Assembly: GCA_006844705.1 (NCBI GenBank)
Contig: SPJS01000066.1
Location: 1 to 64,000, forward strand
Source of the DNA: Methylococcaceae bacterium
GTDB taxonomy: Bacteria; Pseudomonadota; Gammaproteobacteria; Methylococcales; Methylomonadaceae
DNA: 64,000 nucleotides
Direction: 5' to 3'
The translations under genes and the position numbers were made by a program. This document shows, piece after piece, positions 8,823-18,781 of the stretch (position 1 is its first letter; each line of letters begins with the position of its first letter). Under the pieces are notes generated by a model that saw only the letters and a list, made by a program, of their open reading frames with translations, did not search any database and was not told where the DNA came from.

Positions 8823-9989
8823 ATGTTTTGTCATAAATTATTGCTTGTTTTAACTTTGCTTGGATATGTCTCGTGCTTTAATGTGGCTGTAGCAAATACA
8901 TCTTTGCTTGAAAACGAAAAAAAGCTGGGCGATTTGCAAAAGGAAATCAGGAGCAAAGAACGTGTTCTGTCAACGCTAAGAAAAGACAAGCAAGCGTTAT
9001 TGCAGGAATTGAAACAAAAAGAGTTGGAAATAAGTGCGTTAGGGCGGAAGGTGAATGAGGTGCAGAGTGCTATCAAGGAAAAGACGCTGCATGTCCAGCA
9101 TATCAGCCAGCAGTTGAGAGAAGTAGAAAAAATTTTCGTTCAACATAAAAAAGCACTGGAAAAGCAATTGCAAGCTGCGCATGCCATGGGAGAGCAGGCG
9201 TTTTTGAGGTTGATTTTTAGCCAGCAGGACACGGCTTCGTCCAGTCGTATTGTTCGATATTATGATTATTTCAATAAAGCACGGATGCAAAAAATTGAGC
9301 AGGCAAACCAGATCTATCAACAGCTGAACAGCCTGAAAAATGAAAAAATTCATGAAGAAAATGAGCTTCAGAAAACGATTGTCCGGCTCGATGATGAACA
9401 AAAGGCGCTGCAGAAGGTCAGTAAGCAACGGGAAGTCCTGCTCGCTAAGTTAGACAAGCGGTTTTATCATGTTAAGCAAGAGCATGCTCAATTACAGAAA
9501 GATGAAGAGCAATTACAAAAGATCATAGCCAGAGTTCAACAGATAGAGACCCCTTCTGCATTCAGTAGGGTGCGTGGACCATTTGCCAGTCTGAAGGGTA
9601 AACTGCCCTGGCCGGTTAAAGGAAAAATAATTAATCAGTTCGGCTCGGCTCGGGCTGCAAGTAAATGGGACGGTGTTGTGATTGCAGCCAGGGAAGGTAC
9701 AAATATCCATGCTGTTAGCAGCGGCAAGGTTGTTTATGCTGATTGGTTGCGTGGTTATGGCTTGTTGACTATTATTAATCATGGCAACAATTTTTTGACG
9801 CTATATGCGTTTAGTGAGACCCTGTATAAAGAGGAAGGGGATCAAGTAGAGGCCGGTGATCCGATAGCTACGGTCGGGAAAAGTGGCGGTCGCAGCCTGT
9901 CGGCTTTATACTTTGGTATCCGTAAAAAAAGCAAGGCTATTAACCCTGTGCGCTGGTGTAAAAAAACCAGGAGAAACAGGGTTGAATAA
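8823..9989 (+). CDS. envC: EnvC-like murein hydrolase activator (coiled coil plus LytM)
   Basis: 388 residues from the ATG at 8823; an in-frame TTG at 8808 is less likely because the signal peptide begins cleanly at MFCHKLLLVLTLL. After the signal peptide come ~220 residues of lysine/glutamate-rich coiled coil, then a C-terminal LytM (peptidase M23) domain from about residue 265 (GKLPWPVKGKIINQFG). The zinc-binding residues of active M23 enzymes are not retained (WDGVVIAAREGTNIHAVSSG; LLTIINHGNNFLTLYAF), as in EnvC, which activates amidases rather than cutting peptidoglycan. It should act in the periplasm at the division septum. Confidence 0.88.
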   Translation: MFCHKLLLVLTLLGYVSCFNVAVANTSLLENEKKLGDLQKEIRSKERVLSTLRKDKQALLQELKQKELEISALGRKVNEVQSAIKEKTLHVQHISQQLREVEKIFVQHKKALEKQLQAAHAMGEQAFLRLIFSQQDTASSSRIVRYYDYFNKARMQKIEQANQIYQQLNSLKNEKIHEENELQKTIVRLDDEQKALQKVSKQREVLLAKLDKRFYHVKQEHAQLQKDEEQLQKIIARVQQIETPSAFSRVRGPFASLKGKLPWPVKGKIINQFGSARAASKWDGVVIAAREGTNIHAVSSGKVVYADWLRGYGLLTIINHGNNFLTLYAFSETLYKEEGDQVEAGDPIATVGKSGGRSLSALYFGIRKKSKAINPVRWCKKTRRNRVE

Positions 9990-10059
9990 TTTCTTAACAC
10001 TACCTGCCGATTCTTCAAACCAGGAAATGACTGGCAAGGTTAATGGAGTTTAATGAATT

Positions 10060-11388
10060 ATGGTGATGAGTAAAAACGTAATGGTGCTGATGCTTGGGTG
10101 TTTATTAGGCATCTCGATCAGTATCGGTGGGAGTGTGTTTGCTGACAAAGAAAACTCACAAGTAGAAAAGGACATTCAAAGCCTTCCTTTTGAAGAATTG
10201 CGTACTTTTACAGAGGTTTTTGGTCGCATCAAACGTGACTATGTCGAGTTGGTAAGTGATAAAAAACTTCTCGAAGGCGCAATTCGCGGCATGCTAGCTG
10301 AGCTTGATCCTCATTCTGCCTATCTTGAAACTGAGCAATATCAGGAGTTGAAAGAAGGTACGACGGGTCAGTTTGGAGGTTTGGGGATTGAAGTGTCGAT
10401 GGAGGATGGCTTTGTAAAAGTTGTTGCACCAATTGATGATACCCCTGCGCAACGGGCAGGAATGAAGGCGGGAGATTTGATCGTCAGGCTGGATGAAAAG
10501 CCGGTAAAAGGAATGAATCTGATGGATGCGGTCAAGATTATGCGTGGCGAGCCGGGTAGCGATATTTTGCTGACAGTGATCAGGGAAGGGGAAGAGGCTC
10601 CGTTAAAAATCAAGATAACGCGCGCCATTATTAAGGTTAAAAGTGTTAAAAGTCGCCTTTTGGAAGAGGATTTTGGCTACTTGAGAATCAGCAGCTTCCA
10701 GTCGCGTACTGGAGAAAACCTGCTTGAGGCTGTGGCCGATCTGACGAAAGAAAACGGTAAAGACTTAAATGGCCTGGTGCTTGATTTGCGTAATAATCCG
10801 GGCGGTGTGCTGAATGCAGCAGTAGAAGTCAGTGATGCTTTTCTGCAATCTGGATTGATTGTGTATACCGAAGGGCGAATTAAAAACTCTGAAATGCGCT
10901 TCAATGCAGCGCCTGATGACGTGTTGGAAGGGGCGCCTGTTGTTGTATTGATTAATGCGGGTTCGGCGTCAGCATCTGAAATTGTCGCGGGTGCACTGCA
11001 GGATCATAAACGGGCGATCATCATGGGTGAAAAATCCTTTGGTAAAGGGTCTGTGCAAACCATTCTCCCTACCAGCAATGGAGCGGCAGTGAAACTAACA
11101 ACGGCCAGGTATTACACGCCTTCCGGTCGTTCAATTCAAGCTGAAGGTATTGAGCCGGATATAGAGTTGGCGAGAGTAAAGCTTGAGTCACTGGAAAAGT
11201 CAGCATTTGAACCTATCAAAGAGGCTGACTTGTCCAAGCATCTGTCAAATGGAAATGGTGAGCATGAAAGCAAGCCGGAAGGTGATGACAAGGACATGGC
11301 TAAGAAAGATAAGCTGGATATCAAGGATTACGCGTTACACGAAGCGCTTAACTTGCTGAAAGGCTTAAGTATTCTTGGTCAGCGGTGA
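10060..11388 (+). CDS. ctpA: carboxyl-terminal processing protease (S41A)
   Basis: 442 residues. An N-terminal signal/anchor is followed by a PDZ domain around residues 95-180 (GLGIEVSMEDGFVKVVAPID) and the S41 tail-specific protease core. The catalytic serine lies in NAGSASASEIVAGAL and the lysine in GEKSFGKGSVQT. It degrades or trims periplasmic proteins by their C-termini. The start at 10060 follows GGAG at 10045. An acidic/basic tail (EHESKPEGDDKDMAKKDK) comes near the end. It is probably co-transcribed with gpmI and envC. Confidence 0.94.
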   Translation: MVMSKNVMVLMLGCLLGISISIGGSVFADKENSQVEKDIQSLPFEELRTFTEVFGRIKRDYVELVSDKKLLEGAIRGMLAELDPHSAYLETEQYQELKEGTTGQFGGLGIEVSMEDGFVKVVAPIDDTPAQRAGMKAGDLIVRLDEKPVKGMNLMDAVKIMRGEPGSDILLTVIREGEEAPLKIKITRAIIKVKSVKSRLLEEDFGYLRISSFQSRTGENLLEAVADLTKENGKDLNGLVLDLRNNPGGVLNAAVEVSDAFLQSGLIVYTEGRIKNSEMRFNAAPDDVLEGAPVVVLINAGSASASEIVAGALQDHKRAIIMGEKSFGKGSVQTILPTSNGAAVKLTTARYYTPSGRSIQAEGIEPDIELARVKLESLEKSAFEPIKEADLSKHLSNGNGEHESKPEGDDKDMAKKDKLDIKDYALHEALNLLKGLSILGQR

Positions 11389-11407
11389 GCTCGTTCAGTT
11401 CTGTTTA

Positions 11408-11431
11408 AAGTCCGGGCAAGCGCCCGGGCTT
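11408..11431. terminator. bidirectional hairpin between ctpA and DUF934 gene
   Basis: Ten-base-pair stem AAGTCCGGGC/GCCCGGGCTT with a four-base loop lies between the two convergent genes. The T-tract is weak on both strands, somewhat better on the minus strand, so termination strength is uncertain. Confidence 0.55.
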
Positions 11432-11440
11432 GGTCAATCA

Positions 11441-11893
11441 TTAATTGGTTGACGGTTGGTAAGCTTGGCTGAAATCATTCAACGTTGTCAGCGCCGTTTT
11501 CAGGTCATCTTCAGAATTCATGGCAAATGCATTGATACCGACTCGACTCATATAAAATGCCTGGTCAGCCATGAAATTACCGGTTGCGCGAATTTCCCCA
11601 GAATAATCATATTGTCTTCTCAATAGGCGGGTTTGTGAAAATCCCCGCCCATCTGTAAATGCTGGAAAACTGACTTCGATAAGGTTGATTTGGCTCAAGT
11701 CGTTGCCCAATTGGGAAACATCATCTGTAGGTGCCAGGCGGACGCCTATTTGAGCGGACTTTTCTGTAATCTCTGCTTTGTTTTGTAACCAGCGAGATAA
11801 AGAAACGCACACTTTGCCATCAATCGGGCTTTCATCGTCTTCGATAAAGGTCCAGTCGTTCTCTATTAATTGCTTGTCTTTAATGATTTTCAT
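11441..11893 (-). CDS. DUF934 protein, sulfite reduction accessory
   Basis: 150 residues from the ATG at 11893, which overlaps the cysI 3' end by 14 bases. The DUF934 signature is visible in ISLIEVSFP-like and FTDGRGFSQTRLLR segments. DUF934 genes regularly follow siroheme sulfite reductases and precede cysH, and are assumed to help assimilatory sulfate reduction. Here cysH is not adjacent. A longer frame reaching 11986 lies wholly inside cysI and is rejected. Confidence 0.85.
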   Translation of the reverse strand: MKIIKDKQLIENDWTFIEDDESPIDGKVCVSLSRWLQNKAEITEKSAQIGVRLAPTDDVSQLGNDLSQINLIEVSFPAFTDGRGFSQTRLLRRQYDYSGEIRATGNFMADQAFYMSRVGINAFAMNSEDDLKTALTTLNDFSQAYQPSTN

Positions 11894-13535
11894 AGACTTT
11901 TGCTTTAAATGGTTCAATGCCAACACGCTTAACCGTTTGCAGGAATACTTCTTCACTGCTGTCGCGTTGTTGTAGATAAACATCAAGTATATCGCAGATG
12001 GAGTCAGCTATCTGGTCTTTCCGTACAGCAGGCCCTAAGCGATCGCCGATGGCAGCTTCATTTTCTGAAGAGCCTCCCAAGGTGATTTGGTACCATTCAA
12101 CACCTTTTTTATCTACGCCAAGGATACCGATGTGACCCACGCTTTGATGTGCGCATCCGTTCATGCAGCCTGACATATTAATTTTGATTTCACCTATGTC
12201 ATATAGATAGTCAAGGTCGTCAAGCTTTTCATTAATTTCTTTGGCAACGCCTATTGAGCCGGCATTGGCCAGTGAACAAAAGTCCAGGCCTGGACAGCAG
12301 ATCATGTCAGTTACTGTGCCGATGTTAGGTGTTGCCAGTTTTAGAGCTGCCAGTTTTTGCCATAGCTCAAAAACAGCCTCAAGTTTTACATCAGCCAAAA
12401 CCAGGTTTTGCCGGTGTGTGCTTCTAATTTCGCCAAAGCTGTAGGTCTCTGCCAATTCAGCCAGCGCATCAAGCTGAACGTCGGTAATATCGCCCGGAGG
12501 AGAGTCTGGCGCCTTTAGCGAGACAAAAACGTTGCGATATCCGTCAATTTTATGGGTGGCCGTGTTGTGTTGGTACCAGCGGGTAAAATCAGCATTTTCT
12601 TTTAATTGTTGGTTTAATGATGAATTATCCGCAGACGAAATTTCATAGGCAGGTGCGGTGAAGTGAGACTTGATGTAATTGACCCGCTCTTTACTTAACG
12701 GCATTTCATCACGAATGTTAAGCCATTCCTTCTCAACCATTTCGCGGATTTTATCCAGGCCGGTTTCACGTACCAGAATTTTTATCCGTGCTTTGTATTT
12801 GTTATCCCGGCGGCCATGCAGGTTGTATACCCGTAAAATAGCCTCCAGATAAGATAATAGGTGTTTTTGTTCAAGAAATGGATTGATGACCTGGCCGATG
12901 ACAGGCGTTCTGCCAAGACCGCCACCCACCAGAATTTTAAAGCCAATTTCACCCGCATCATTTTTTACAATATGAACACCGATATCATGAAATTGTGTGG
13001 CTGCACGGTCTGTTAAAGAGCTGCTGACAGCAATTTTGAATTTTCTGGGTAAATAGGCAAATTCCGGGTGCAGAGTTGTCCATTGGCGAATGATTTCACA
13101 ATAAGGGCGAGGATCAATCAGTTCGTCGCTACAAACACCGGCAAGATGATCGGTGGTTGTATTACGCATGCAGTTGCCGCTGGTTTGGATGGCATGCATT
13201 TGCACCTCGGCCAGCTCAGCAAGAATATCTGGGACTCTTTCCAGAGCAGGCCAGTTGAACTGCACGTTCTGACGTGTTGAAAAATGGCAGTAGCCTTTGT
13301 CATAATCGCGACAAATGCTGGCCAGTTTGCGCACCTGGTTTGATGATAGCAGGCCGTATGGGATGGCTACTCTGAGCATCGGGGCATGCGTTTGAATATA
13401 CAGCCCATTCATCAGGCGAAGTGCGCGAAATTCGTCTTCGCCGATTTGTCCGTCTAAATAACGTGCCGTCTGTTCCCGATACTGGGCGACGCGTTCATTG
13501 ATAAGTGTTTGATCTTTTTCGGTATATTGATACAT
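11880..13535 (-). CDS. cysI: assimilatory nitrite/sulfite reductase, siroheme type
   Basis: 551 residues. Two ferredoxin-like half domains are followed by two siroheme/Fe4S4 segments. The cluster cysteines are visible in CCPGLDFCSLANAG and MSGCMNGCAHQSVGHIG. It reduces sulfite to sulfide with six electrons, probably from ferredoxin since no CysJ-like flavoprotein is present. Nitrite as substrate cannot be excluded from sequence, but the DUF934 partner favours sulfite. It is divergent from nhaD, 63 bases away. Confidence 0.9.
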   Translation of the reverse strand: MYQYTEKDQTLINERVAQYREQTARYLDGQIGEDEFRALRLMNGLYIQTHAPMLRVAIPYGLLSSNQVRKLASICRDYDKGYCHFSTRQNVQFNWPALERVPDILAELAEVQMHAIQTSGNCMRNTTTDHLAGVCSDELIDPRPYCEIIRQWTTLHPEFAYLPRKFKIAVSSSLTDRAATQFHDIGVHIVKNDAGEIGFKILVGGGLGRTPVIGQVINPFLEQKHLLSYLEAILRVYNLHGRRDNKYKARIKILVRETGLDKIREMVEKEWLNIRDEMPLSKERVNYIKSHFTAPAYEISSADNSSLNQQLKENADFTRWYQHNTATHKIDGYRNVFVSLKAPDSPPGDITDVQLDALAELAETYSFGEIRSTHRQNLVLADVKLEAVFELWQKLAALKLATPNIGTVTDMICCPGLDFCSLANAGSIGVAKEINEKLDDLDYLYDIGEIKINMSGCMNGCAHQSVGHIGILGVDKKGVEWYQITLGGSSENEAAIGDRLGPAVRKDQIADSICDILDVYLQQRDSSEEVFLQTVKRVGIEPFKAKVYENH

Positions 13536-13598
13536 TTCCGTTTTACACTATAGTAGTGAATTGCGCAGAGCAAGAAATGATATAACGACTAGGTTTAA

Positions 13599-15032
13599 AT
13601 GACAAAGCGTTTTATATGGGATAACATACCGCAGAATTTTAATAGTACTCGTGGGGGGGTTGATTTGTTGCGCTTATTAGTAATGTTGGCAGCCATGTTG
13701 TTTGTCCCGCAAATAGCATTCGCAGCTGAAGAAGGTTATGAAAACCTTGGGTTAACGGGGACGGAGCGAGGGATTTATACCGTCCTCATATTTATGATTG
13801 CCTATGGATTCGTCATGGCAGAAGAATTTACCGGGTTGAGAAAGTCCAAGCCGGTGATTTTGGTCGCAGGAATAATCTGGGCGCATGCGGCGATCCTTGC
13901 GCAATCCAAAGGGGTTTCAGTCAAAGATTTACATAAAGCGTTCGAATTCAACCTGGAAGAATATGCTGAATTAATGCTTTTTTTGCTGGTGGCGATGACC
14001 TATATCAATGCCATGGCGGAACGCAACGTGTTTGAAGCTTTGCGTTCATGGATGGTGAGAAAGCAATTCAGCTTTAAGCAATTATTCTGGATTACAGGTG
14101 TAATTACTTTCTTCCTGTCAGCCGTTGCAGATAATCTGACTTCTGCTTTGCTGGTGGGAGCTGTTGTTATGGCTGTAGGCGCCAATAACGAAAAGTTTGT
14201 TGCCATCGGTTTTGTTAATCTGGTGGTTGCGGCAAATGCAGGGGGTGCATTCAGTCCGTTCGGTGATATTACCACCCTGATGGTGTGGCAGGCGGGTTAT
14301 GCGGAATTCTTTGATTTCTTCAGATTGTTTGTTCCGTCAGTTGTCAACTATCTTGTGCCTGCATTTTTTATGTATATTGCTGTGCCTGATCTTCATCCAG
14401 AGGGAGGAGACCAAGAGGTTGTCGAACTTAAGCCGGGGGCTATTCAGGTTTGCGCGCTGTTTATAGCAACCATTGTTACGGCGGTTAGCTTTAAGCAATT
14501 CCTGCATTTGCCTCCATTTATGGGGATGATGGTAGGTTTGTCCTTCCTGTTCTTGTATGGCTATCGTTTGAAAAACCTTTACCATTCAGCTGAAGATGAT
14601 GAATACGATATTTTCAATAAAGTAAGAGATGCGGAATGGGATACCCTGTTTTTCTTCTTCGGTGTTGTATTCGCTGTTGGTGGCTTGGGTTATATCGGTT
14701 ACCTGGAATTGCTGTCAATACTGATGTATGACGGTTTGGGAGCGACTGGTGCGAACATTCTGGTCGGGGTGCTTTCTGCAATTGTTGATAATATTCCGGT
14801 GATGTTTGCCGTATTAAGTATGGATCTTGAGATGGAATTGTATCAATGGTTGCTGGTGACATTGACTGCCGGTGTGGGTGGATCAATGCTGTCAGTTGGC
14901 TCAGCTGCAGGTGTGGCGTTGATGGGTCAGTCAAAGCATAAATACACATTTTTCAGTCACTTGAAATGGACGCCTGTGATCGCATTAGGTTATGTGGCAA
15001 GTATTTTTGTTCACTATCTGATCAATGGCTGA
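13599..15032 (+). CDS. nhaD: Na+/H+ antiporter, NhaD type
   Basis: 477 residues, polytopic membrane protein with a leading segment that resembles a cleaved signal (LLVMLAAMLFVPQIAFA). Conserved polar membrane motifs include SAVADNLTSALLVGAV, NAGGAFSPFGDITTLMVWQAG and VGVLSAIVDNIPVMFAV. It extrudes Na+ in exchange for protons, supporting pH and salt tolerance, and is common in marine or haloalkaline bacteria. It is a single gene followed by a hairpin. Confidence 0.92.
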   Translation: MTKRFIWDNIPQNFNSTRGGVDLLRLLVMLAAMLFVPQIAFAAEEGYENLGLTGTERGIYTVLIFMIAYGFVMAEEFTGLRKSKPVILVAGIIWAHAAILAQSKGVSVKDLHKAFEFNLEEYAELMLFLLVAMTYINAMAERNVFEALRSWMVRKQFSFKQLFWITGVITFFLSAVADNLTSALLVGAVVMAVGANNEKFVAIGFVNLVVAANAGGAFSPFGDITTLMVWQAGYAEFFDFFRLFVPSVVNYLVPAFFMYIAVPDLHPEGGDQEVVELKPGAIQVCALFIATIVTAVSFKQFLHLPPFMGMMVGLSFLFLYGYRLKNLYHSAEDDEYDIFNKVRDAEWDTLFFFFGVVFAVGGLGYIGYLELLSILMYDGLGATGANILVGVLSAIVDNIPVMFAVLSMDLEMELYQWLLVTLTAGVGGSMLSVGSAAGVALMGQSKHKYTFFSHLKWTPVIALGYVASIFVHYLING

Positions 15033-15070
15033 TTTAGGCTGTTAAGGTTACTGACAGCTGTCTTTTAGTA

Positions 15071-15117
15071 AAAAAGCCTGATGACAAATTCTCTTACTAA
15101 TTTGCGTCAGGCTTTTT
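15071..15117 (+). terminator. terminator-like hairpin containing the ampG start codon
   Basis: AAAAAGCCTGA (15071-15081) pairs with TCAGGCTTTTT (15107-15117); inside it, CAAATT (15085-15090) pairs with AATTTG (15099-15104). The downstream arm ends in five Ts. By position it would end nhaD transcription, yet the ATG of ampG (15081) lies in its stem. Confidence 0.65.
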
Positions 15118-16397
15118 CCGTTTATACCAAATCCGAAGTTCTGGGGTTGGTGTTTCTTGGCTTTTCAGCCGGACTTCCTTTTTTACTTGTTTTTTCCACG
15201 TTGTCTGCCTGGTTGCGTGATGAAGGTGTGACGCTTGCCGTGATTGGGTACTTCAGCTGGGTTGGCGTGACATATTCCATAAAAGTATTCTGGGCGCCTG
15301 TTGTCGATCATGTGAAGTTGCCATGGGTAACTCGGGTTATGGGGAAGCGTCGAAGCTGGATGCTATTGGCGCAGGCGGGTATCGTGTTGGGCTTGTTGGG
15401 GCTAAGCCAGGCGGATACTTCATCTCAATTACACCTTATTGCTGGTTTGGCGGTTTTTATTGCCTTTTGCTCTTCTACTCAGGATATTGCGGTTGATGCG
15501 TATCGAATAGAAGCGGCTTCAACAGAATTTCAGGGTGCGATGGCTGCAGCTTATGTGTTTGGGTACCGTGTCGCATTACTTGTTGCAGGGGCGGGCGTGT
15601 TTTATATTGCTGAATTTTCCAGTTGGCAAATGGCATACCTTGTAATGTCGGCCTTGATGTTTGTCGGCGTGTTAACCACATTTGTGGTAAAAGAACCTGT
15701 GCACCAAGGGGTGGAAGATGCTGCAAGCCAGGCTGTTTCCGGCTCAAAGCTTAATCAATTAACGCATTGGTTTGTTGATGCCGTGATCAACCCCTTTGTC
15801 GAGTTTTTTACCAGAAATGGAAAAGCTGGACTGCTGATCTTACTGTTGATTGCAGTGTATAAATTAAGCGATATCACTATGGGGGTGATGGCAAACCCGT
15901 TTTACCTTGATTTGGGGTTTAGCAAAAAGGAAATTGCTGATATCAGCAAGATTTTTGGATTTTTTATGACAATCGCGGGTGCAGCACTCGGCGGTATTAT
16001 GGTGGTGCGTTATGGTTTGATGAGGCCTTTATTGTTGGGCGCCATCATGGTGTCATCAACCAATTTTCTTTTCGCTTTGCTAGCGGTGAGCGAGCCGGAT
16101 TTGTGGCTGTTGGCCGGGGTGATCAGTGCCGATAACCTGAGTGGGGGTATAGCGACATCAGTATTTATTGCCTATTTATCGAGCTTGACCAATAGTGCTT
16201 ATACTGCCACGCAATATGCGTTGTTTAGTTCTTTAATGACCTTGCCAGCCAAGCTTTTAGGTGGGCTGTCGGGGCATATTGTTGAAATATTCGGCTATCA
16301 GATGTTTTTTATTTATGCCGCAGTGATCGGCTTTCCGGCAATTATTTTGGTGAGTGTATTAAATTGGCTGACTAAACAGCGTAGTCATAATCCATAA
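15081..16397 (+). CDS. ampG: AmpG-like muropeptide permease (MFS)
   Basis: 438 residues, about twelve membrane segments. The N-terminal SEVLGLVFLGFSAGLPFLLV and the STQDIAVDAYRIE motif are characteristic of AmpG, which imports anhydro-muropeptides for cell-wall recycling and can influence beta-lactamase induction. The first codons form the hairpin described at 15071-15117 and there is no strong Shine-Dalgarno. No downstream start would keep the first membrane helix. The 3' end overlaps the convergent xthA gene by 26 bases. Confidence 0.88.
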   Translation: MTNSLTNLRQAFSVYTKSEVLGLVFLGFSAGLPFLLVFSTLSAWLRDEGVTLAVIGYFSWVGVTYSIKVFWAPVVDHVKLPWVTRVMGKRRSWMLLAQAGIVLGLLGLSQADTSSQLHLIAGLAVFIAFCSSTQDIAVDAYRIEAASTEFQGAMAAAYVFGYRVALLVAGAGVFYIAEFSSWQMAYLVMSALMFVGVLTTFVVKEPVHQGVEDAASQAVSGSKLNQLTHWFVDAVINPFVEFFTRNGKAGLLILLLIAVYKLSDITMGVMANPFYLDLGFSKKEIADISKIFGFFMTIAGAALGGIMVVRYGLMRPLLLGAIMVSSTNFLFALLAVSEPDLWLLAGVISADNLSGGIATSVFIAYLSSLTNSAYTATQYALFSSLMTLPAKLLGGLSGHIVEIFGYQMFFIYAAVIGFPAIILVSVLNWLTKQRSHNP

Positions 16398-17145
16398 TTA
16401 ACGGAGCGTGATCAGAAAATCGCTCGTCTGTATAAATTGAAGTGGTTTGTACTTTGTCTTTTAATGCGTTACTGACGACCTGGTAATCAATCCGCCAGCC
16501 GACATTTTTTGCCCAGGCCTGTCCCCGGTTAGACCACCATGTATATTGATCTGTCTCTTGATTGATTTCACGAAAAGCATCAAACCAGTTTGTGTTGTCA
16601 AATAACTGATCCATCCAGGCACGTTCTTCCGGAAGAAAGCCGGAATTTTTTTGGTTGGACTTCCAGTTTTTCAGATCAATCTCCTTGTGTGCAATATTCC
16701 AGTCACCACAAATAATGTAATCTCTTCTTTTTTTCGTGAGATCCATTAAGTACGGGTAAAATCGATCCAGGATGTTGAATTTGACATGCTGTCGTTCTTC
16801 ACTGGATGAGCCAGAAGGTAAATAGAGTGAAATAACGCTCAGATTGCCAAGTTGTGCTTCAATAAAACGGCCTTCAGAATCCATGTCTGGCCAGCCGATG
16901 CCTTCAATGATATTGTCTGGCTTGTGTCTGCAATACAGCGCAACCCCGCTGTAGCCTTTTTTTTCAGCGTCGTGATAATAGCAGTGGAAATCTTCGGGCC
17001 AAAACGCTGCCGCCTCAAGTTGAGCGGTTTGCGCTTTGGTTTCCTGGATGCAAACAAAATCAGCTGATTGATTGTCCAGCCATTTAAAAAAGCCTTTTCT
17101 TTCGGCTGCCCGAATACCATTTGCATTTAGGGAAATCACTCGCAT
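16372..17145 (-). CDS. xthA: exodeoxyribonuclease III
   Basis: 257 residues of the endonuclease/exonuclease/phosphatase fold. Motifs are ISLNANGIR at the N-terminus, CIQETKAQ (metal Glu), YLPSGSSSEERQ, GDWNIAH (catalytic Asp/Asn) and SDHAPLIMDY (catalytic His). It acts as an AP endonuclease and 3'-exonuclease in base excision repair. It converges on ampG with a 26-base overlap of coding ends. Confidence 0.93.
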   Translation of the reverse strand: MRVISLNANGIRAAERKGFFKWLDNQSADFVCIQETKAQTAQLEAAAFWPEDFHCYYHDAEKKGYSGVALYCRHKPDNIIEGIGWPDMDSEGRFIEAQLGNLSVISLYLPSGSSSEERQHVKFNILDRFYPYLMDLTKKRRDYIICGDWNIAHKEIDLKNWKSNQKNSGFLPEERAWMDQLFDNTNWFDAFREINQETDQYTWWSNRGQAWAKNVGWRIDYQVVSNALKDKVQTTSIYTDERFSDHAPLIMDYDYAV

Positions 17146-17155
17146 GAATATGTGC

Positions 17156-17188
17156 TTGCTTACAGTTAAAAAAATATCGTATTATACG
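17156..17188 (+). promoter_or_regulatory. candidate sigma-70 promoter for rpmE
   Basis: TTGCTT (17156-17161) is 18 bases from TATTAT (17080s: 17180-17185), with a TATACG overlapping two to three bases later. It lies about 45 bases before the rpmE start, in the divergent xthA-rpmE space. Confidence 0.5.
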
Positions 17189-17232
17189 CAGTTCTCTAAC
17201 ATGTTGGTAACCCGAAAAGGGATTGATTCACT

Positions 17233-17433
17233 ATGAAAGCAGATATTCATCCAGAATATAAACAAATTAAAGTAACCTGTGGTTGTGGAAACACGTTTGA
17301 AACAGGTTCTGTCTTAAAAGACGACCTCCATATTGAAGTATGTTCTTCTTGTCACCCGTTCTACACAGGTAAACAGCGTGTTGTTGATACTGCTGGCCGT
17401 GTAGATAAATTCCGCAAGCGTTTCGGAAAGTGA
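17233..17433 (+). CDS. rpmE: 50S ribosomal protein L31, zinc-binding form
   Basis: 66 residues. CGCG and CSSC provide the four cysteines of the C+ type L31 that binds Zn2+; [10 protein letters not shown] and [20 protein letters not shown] are standard. Only this C+ form is seen in the window; a zinc-free paralogue may exist elsewhere. The start follows AAAAGGGATTG. Confidence 0.96.
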   Translation: MKADIHPEYKQIKVTCGCGNTFETGSVLKDDLHIEVCSSCHPFYTGKQRVVDTAGRVDKFRKRFGK

Positions 17434-17469
17434 TAAATTAGGGAGCATCGCAACGTCTACATTAATATT

Positions 17470-18780
17470 ATGAGCCAGGATAAAGCAACAGTCACACTCG
17501 GGACGTCTGGAGAAACTGCAGAGTTTCAAATAATCGGTGGAACAAAAGGCATTCCCGTTGTTGATATAGGAACGCTTTATAAACAACTAGGTGTTTTCAC
17601 ATTTGATCCTGGTTTTTTGTCGACAGCAAGTTGTAAAAGTGACATCACTTTTATTGATGGTGAAAAAGGAATATTGCAGTACCGGGGCTACCCGATAGAA
17701 CAACTTGCGGAGAAAAGCAGTTTTCTGGAGGTTGCCTATCTGTTAATGAATGGCGAGCTGCCCAATTCACAGGAATTATCCGGTTTCAGGGATGAGATCA
17801 ATGAGCATGCCATGTTGCATGAAGCATTGAGATCATTTTTTGAAGGTTTTCATTATGATGCTCATCCGATGGCCATGATGGTGGGGGTGATGGGGTCGCT
17901 ATCAGCGTTTTATCATAGCGAGCTGGATATGGAAGACCCTGAGCATCGCAAAATTTCAGCGCTACGAATGGTGGCCAAAGTGCCCACGATTGCAGCAGCC
18001 TGTTATCGTCATTCAGTAGGTTGGCCTTTTGTATATCCTCGAGTAGATCTTGGATACTGTGAAAACTTTATGAATATGATGTTTTCACTGCCGTCACAAC
18101 AGTTTATCGGGGTCGATCATTATATAGACCCGGTTGCAATCAAGGCGCTTAATATTTTGTTTATTCTGCATGCAGACCATGAACAAAATGCGAGTACGTC
18201 TACCGTCAGGCTGGCCAGCAGTACGGGGGCAAATCCATATGCGTGCATAGCGGCCGGTATTTCTGCATTGTGGGGGCCCGCTCATGGTGGAGCAAATGAG
18301 GCCGTTTTAAGCATGCTGTCAGAAATCGGCAGTGTTGACCGTATTCCTGAATTTATTGCCCGGGCTAAAGATAAAAATGATCCATTCCGCCTGATGGGAT
18401 TTGGGCATCGGGTTTATAAAAACTTTGATCCTCGCGCGACAATCATTCGTGAGACCTGTCATGAAGTGCTCGCAAAATACTCGAATAATGATGATCCGTT
18501 ATTTGAACTCGCCTTGGCGCTGGAAGAGTATGCGCTAAAGGATGAGTATTTTATTGAGAAAAAACTTTATCCCAATGTCGATTTTTACTCAGGCATCATC
18601 TACAAAGCATTGAAAATCCCAGTGGATATGTTTACGGTAATGTTTGTAATTGCCAGAACTGCGGGTTGGGTGTCTCACTGGCTGGAAATGATGTCTGAGC
18701 CAAATCATCGTATAGGCAGGCCGCGCCAAATTTATACAGGTTATGATTCGCGCGAATATATTCCTGAAGATCAGCGATAG
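17470..18780 (+). CDS. gltA: citrate synthase
   Basis: 436 residues, type II hexameric citrate synthase, condensing acetyl-CoA and oxaloacetate in the TCA cycle. [13 protein letters not shown] and [17 protein letters not shown] form the N-terminal domain. The catalytic residues are His in [11 protein letters not shown], His in [14 protein letters not shown] and Asp in NVDFYSG. It follows rpmE by 36 bases; its 3' end is one base from the convergent mrcA stop. Confidence 0.96.
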   Translation: MSQDKATVTLGTSGETAEFQIIGGTKGIPVVDIGTLYKQLGVFTFDPGFLSTASCKSDITFIDGEKGILQYRGYPIEQLAEKSSFLEVAYLLMNGELPNSQELSGFRDEINEHAMLHEALRSFFEGFHYDAHPMAMMVGVMGSLSAFYHSELDMEDPEHRKISALRMVAKVPTIAAACYRHSVGWPFVYPRVDLGYCENFMNMMFSLPSQQFIGVDHYIDPVAIKALNILFILHADHEQNASTSTVRLASSTGANPYACIAAGISALWGPAHGGANEAVLSMLSEIGSVDRIPEFIARAKDKNDPFRLMGFGHRVYKNFDPRATIIRETCHEVLAKYSNNDDPLFELALALEEYALKDEYFIEKKLYPNVDFYSGIIYKALKIPVDMFTVMFVIARTAGWVSHWLEMMSEPNHRIGRPRQIYTGYDSREYIPEDQR

Positions 18781-18781
18781 T

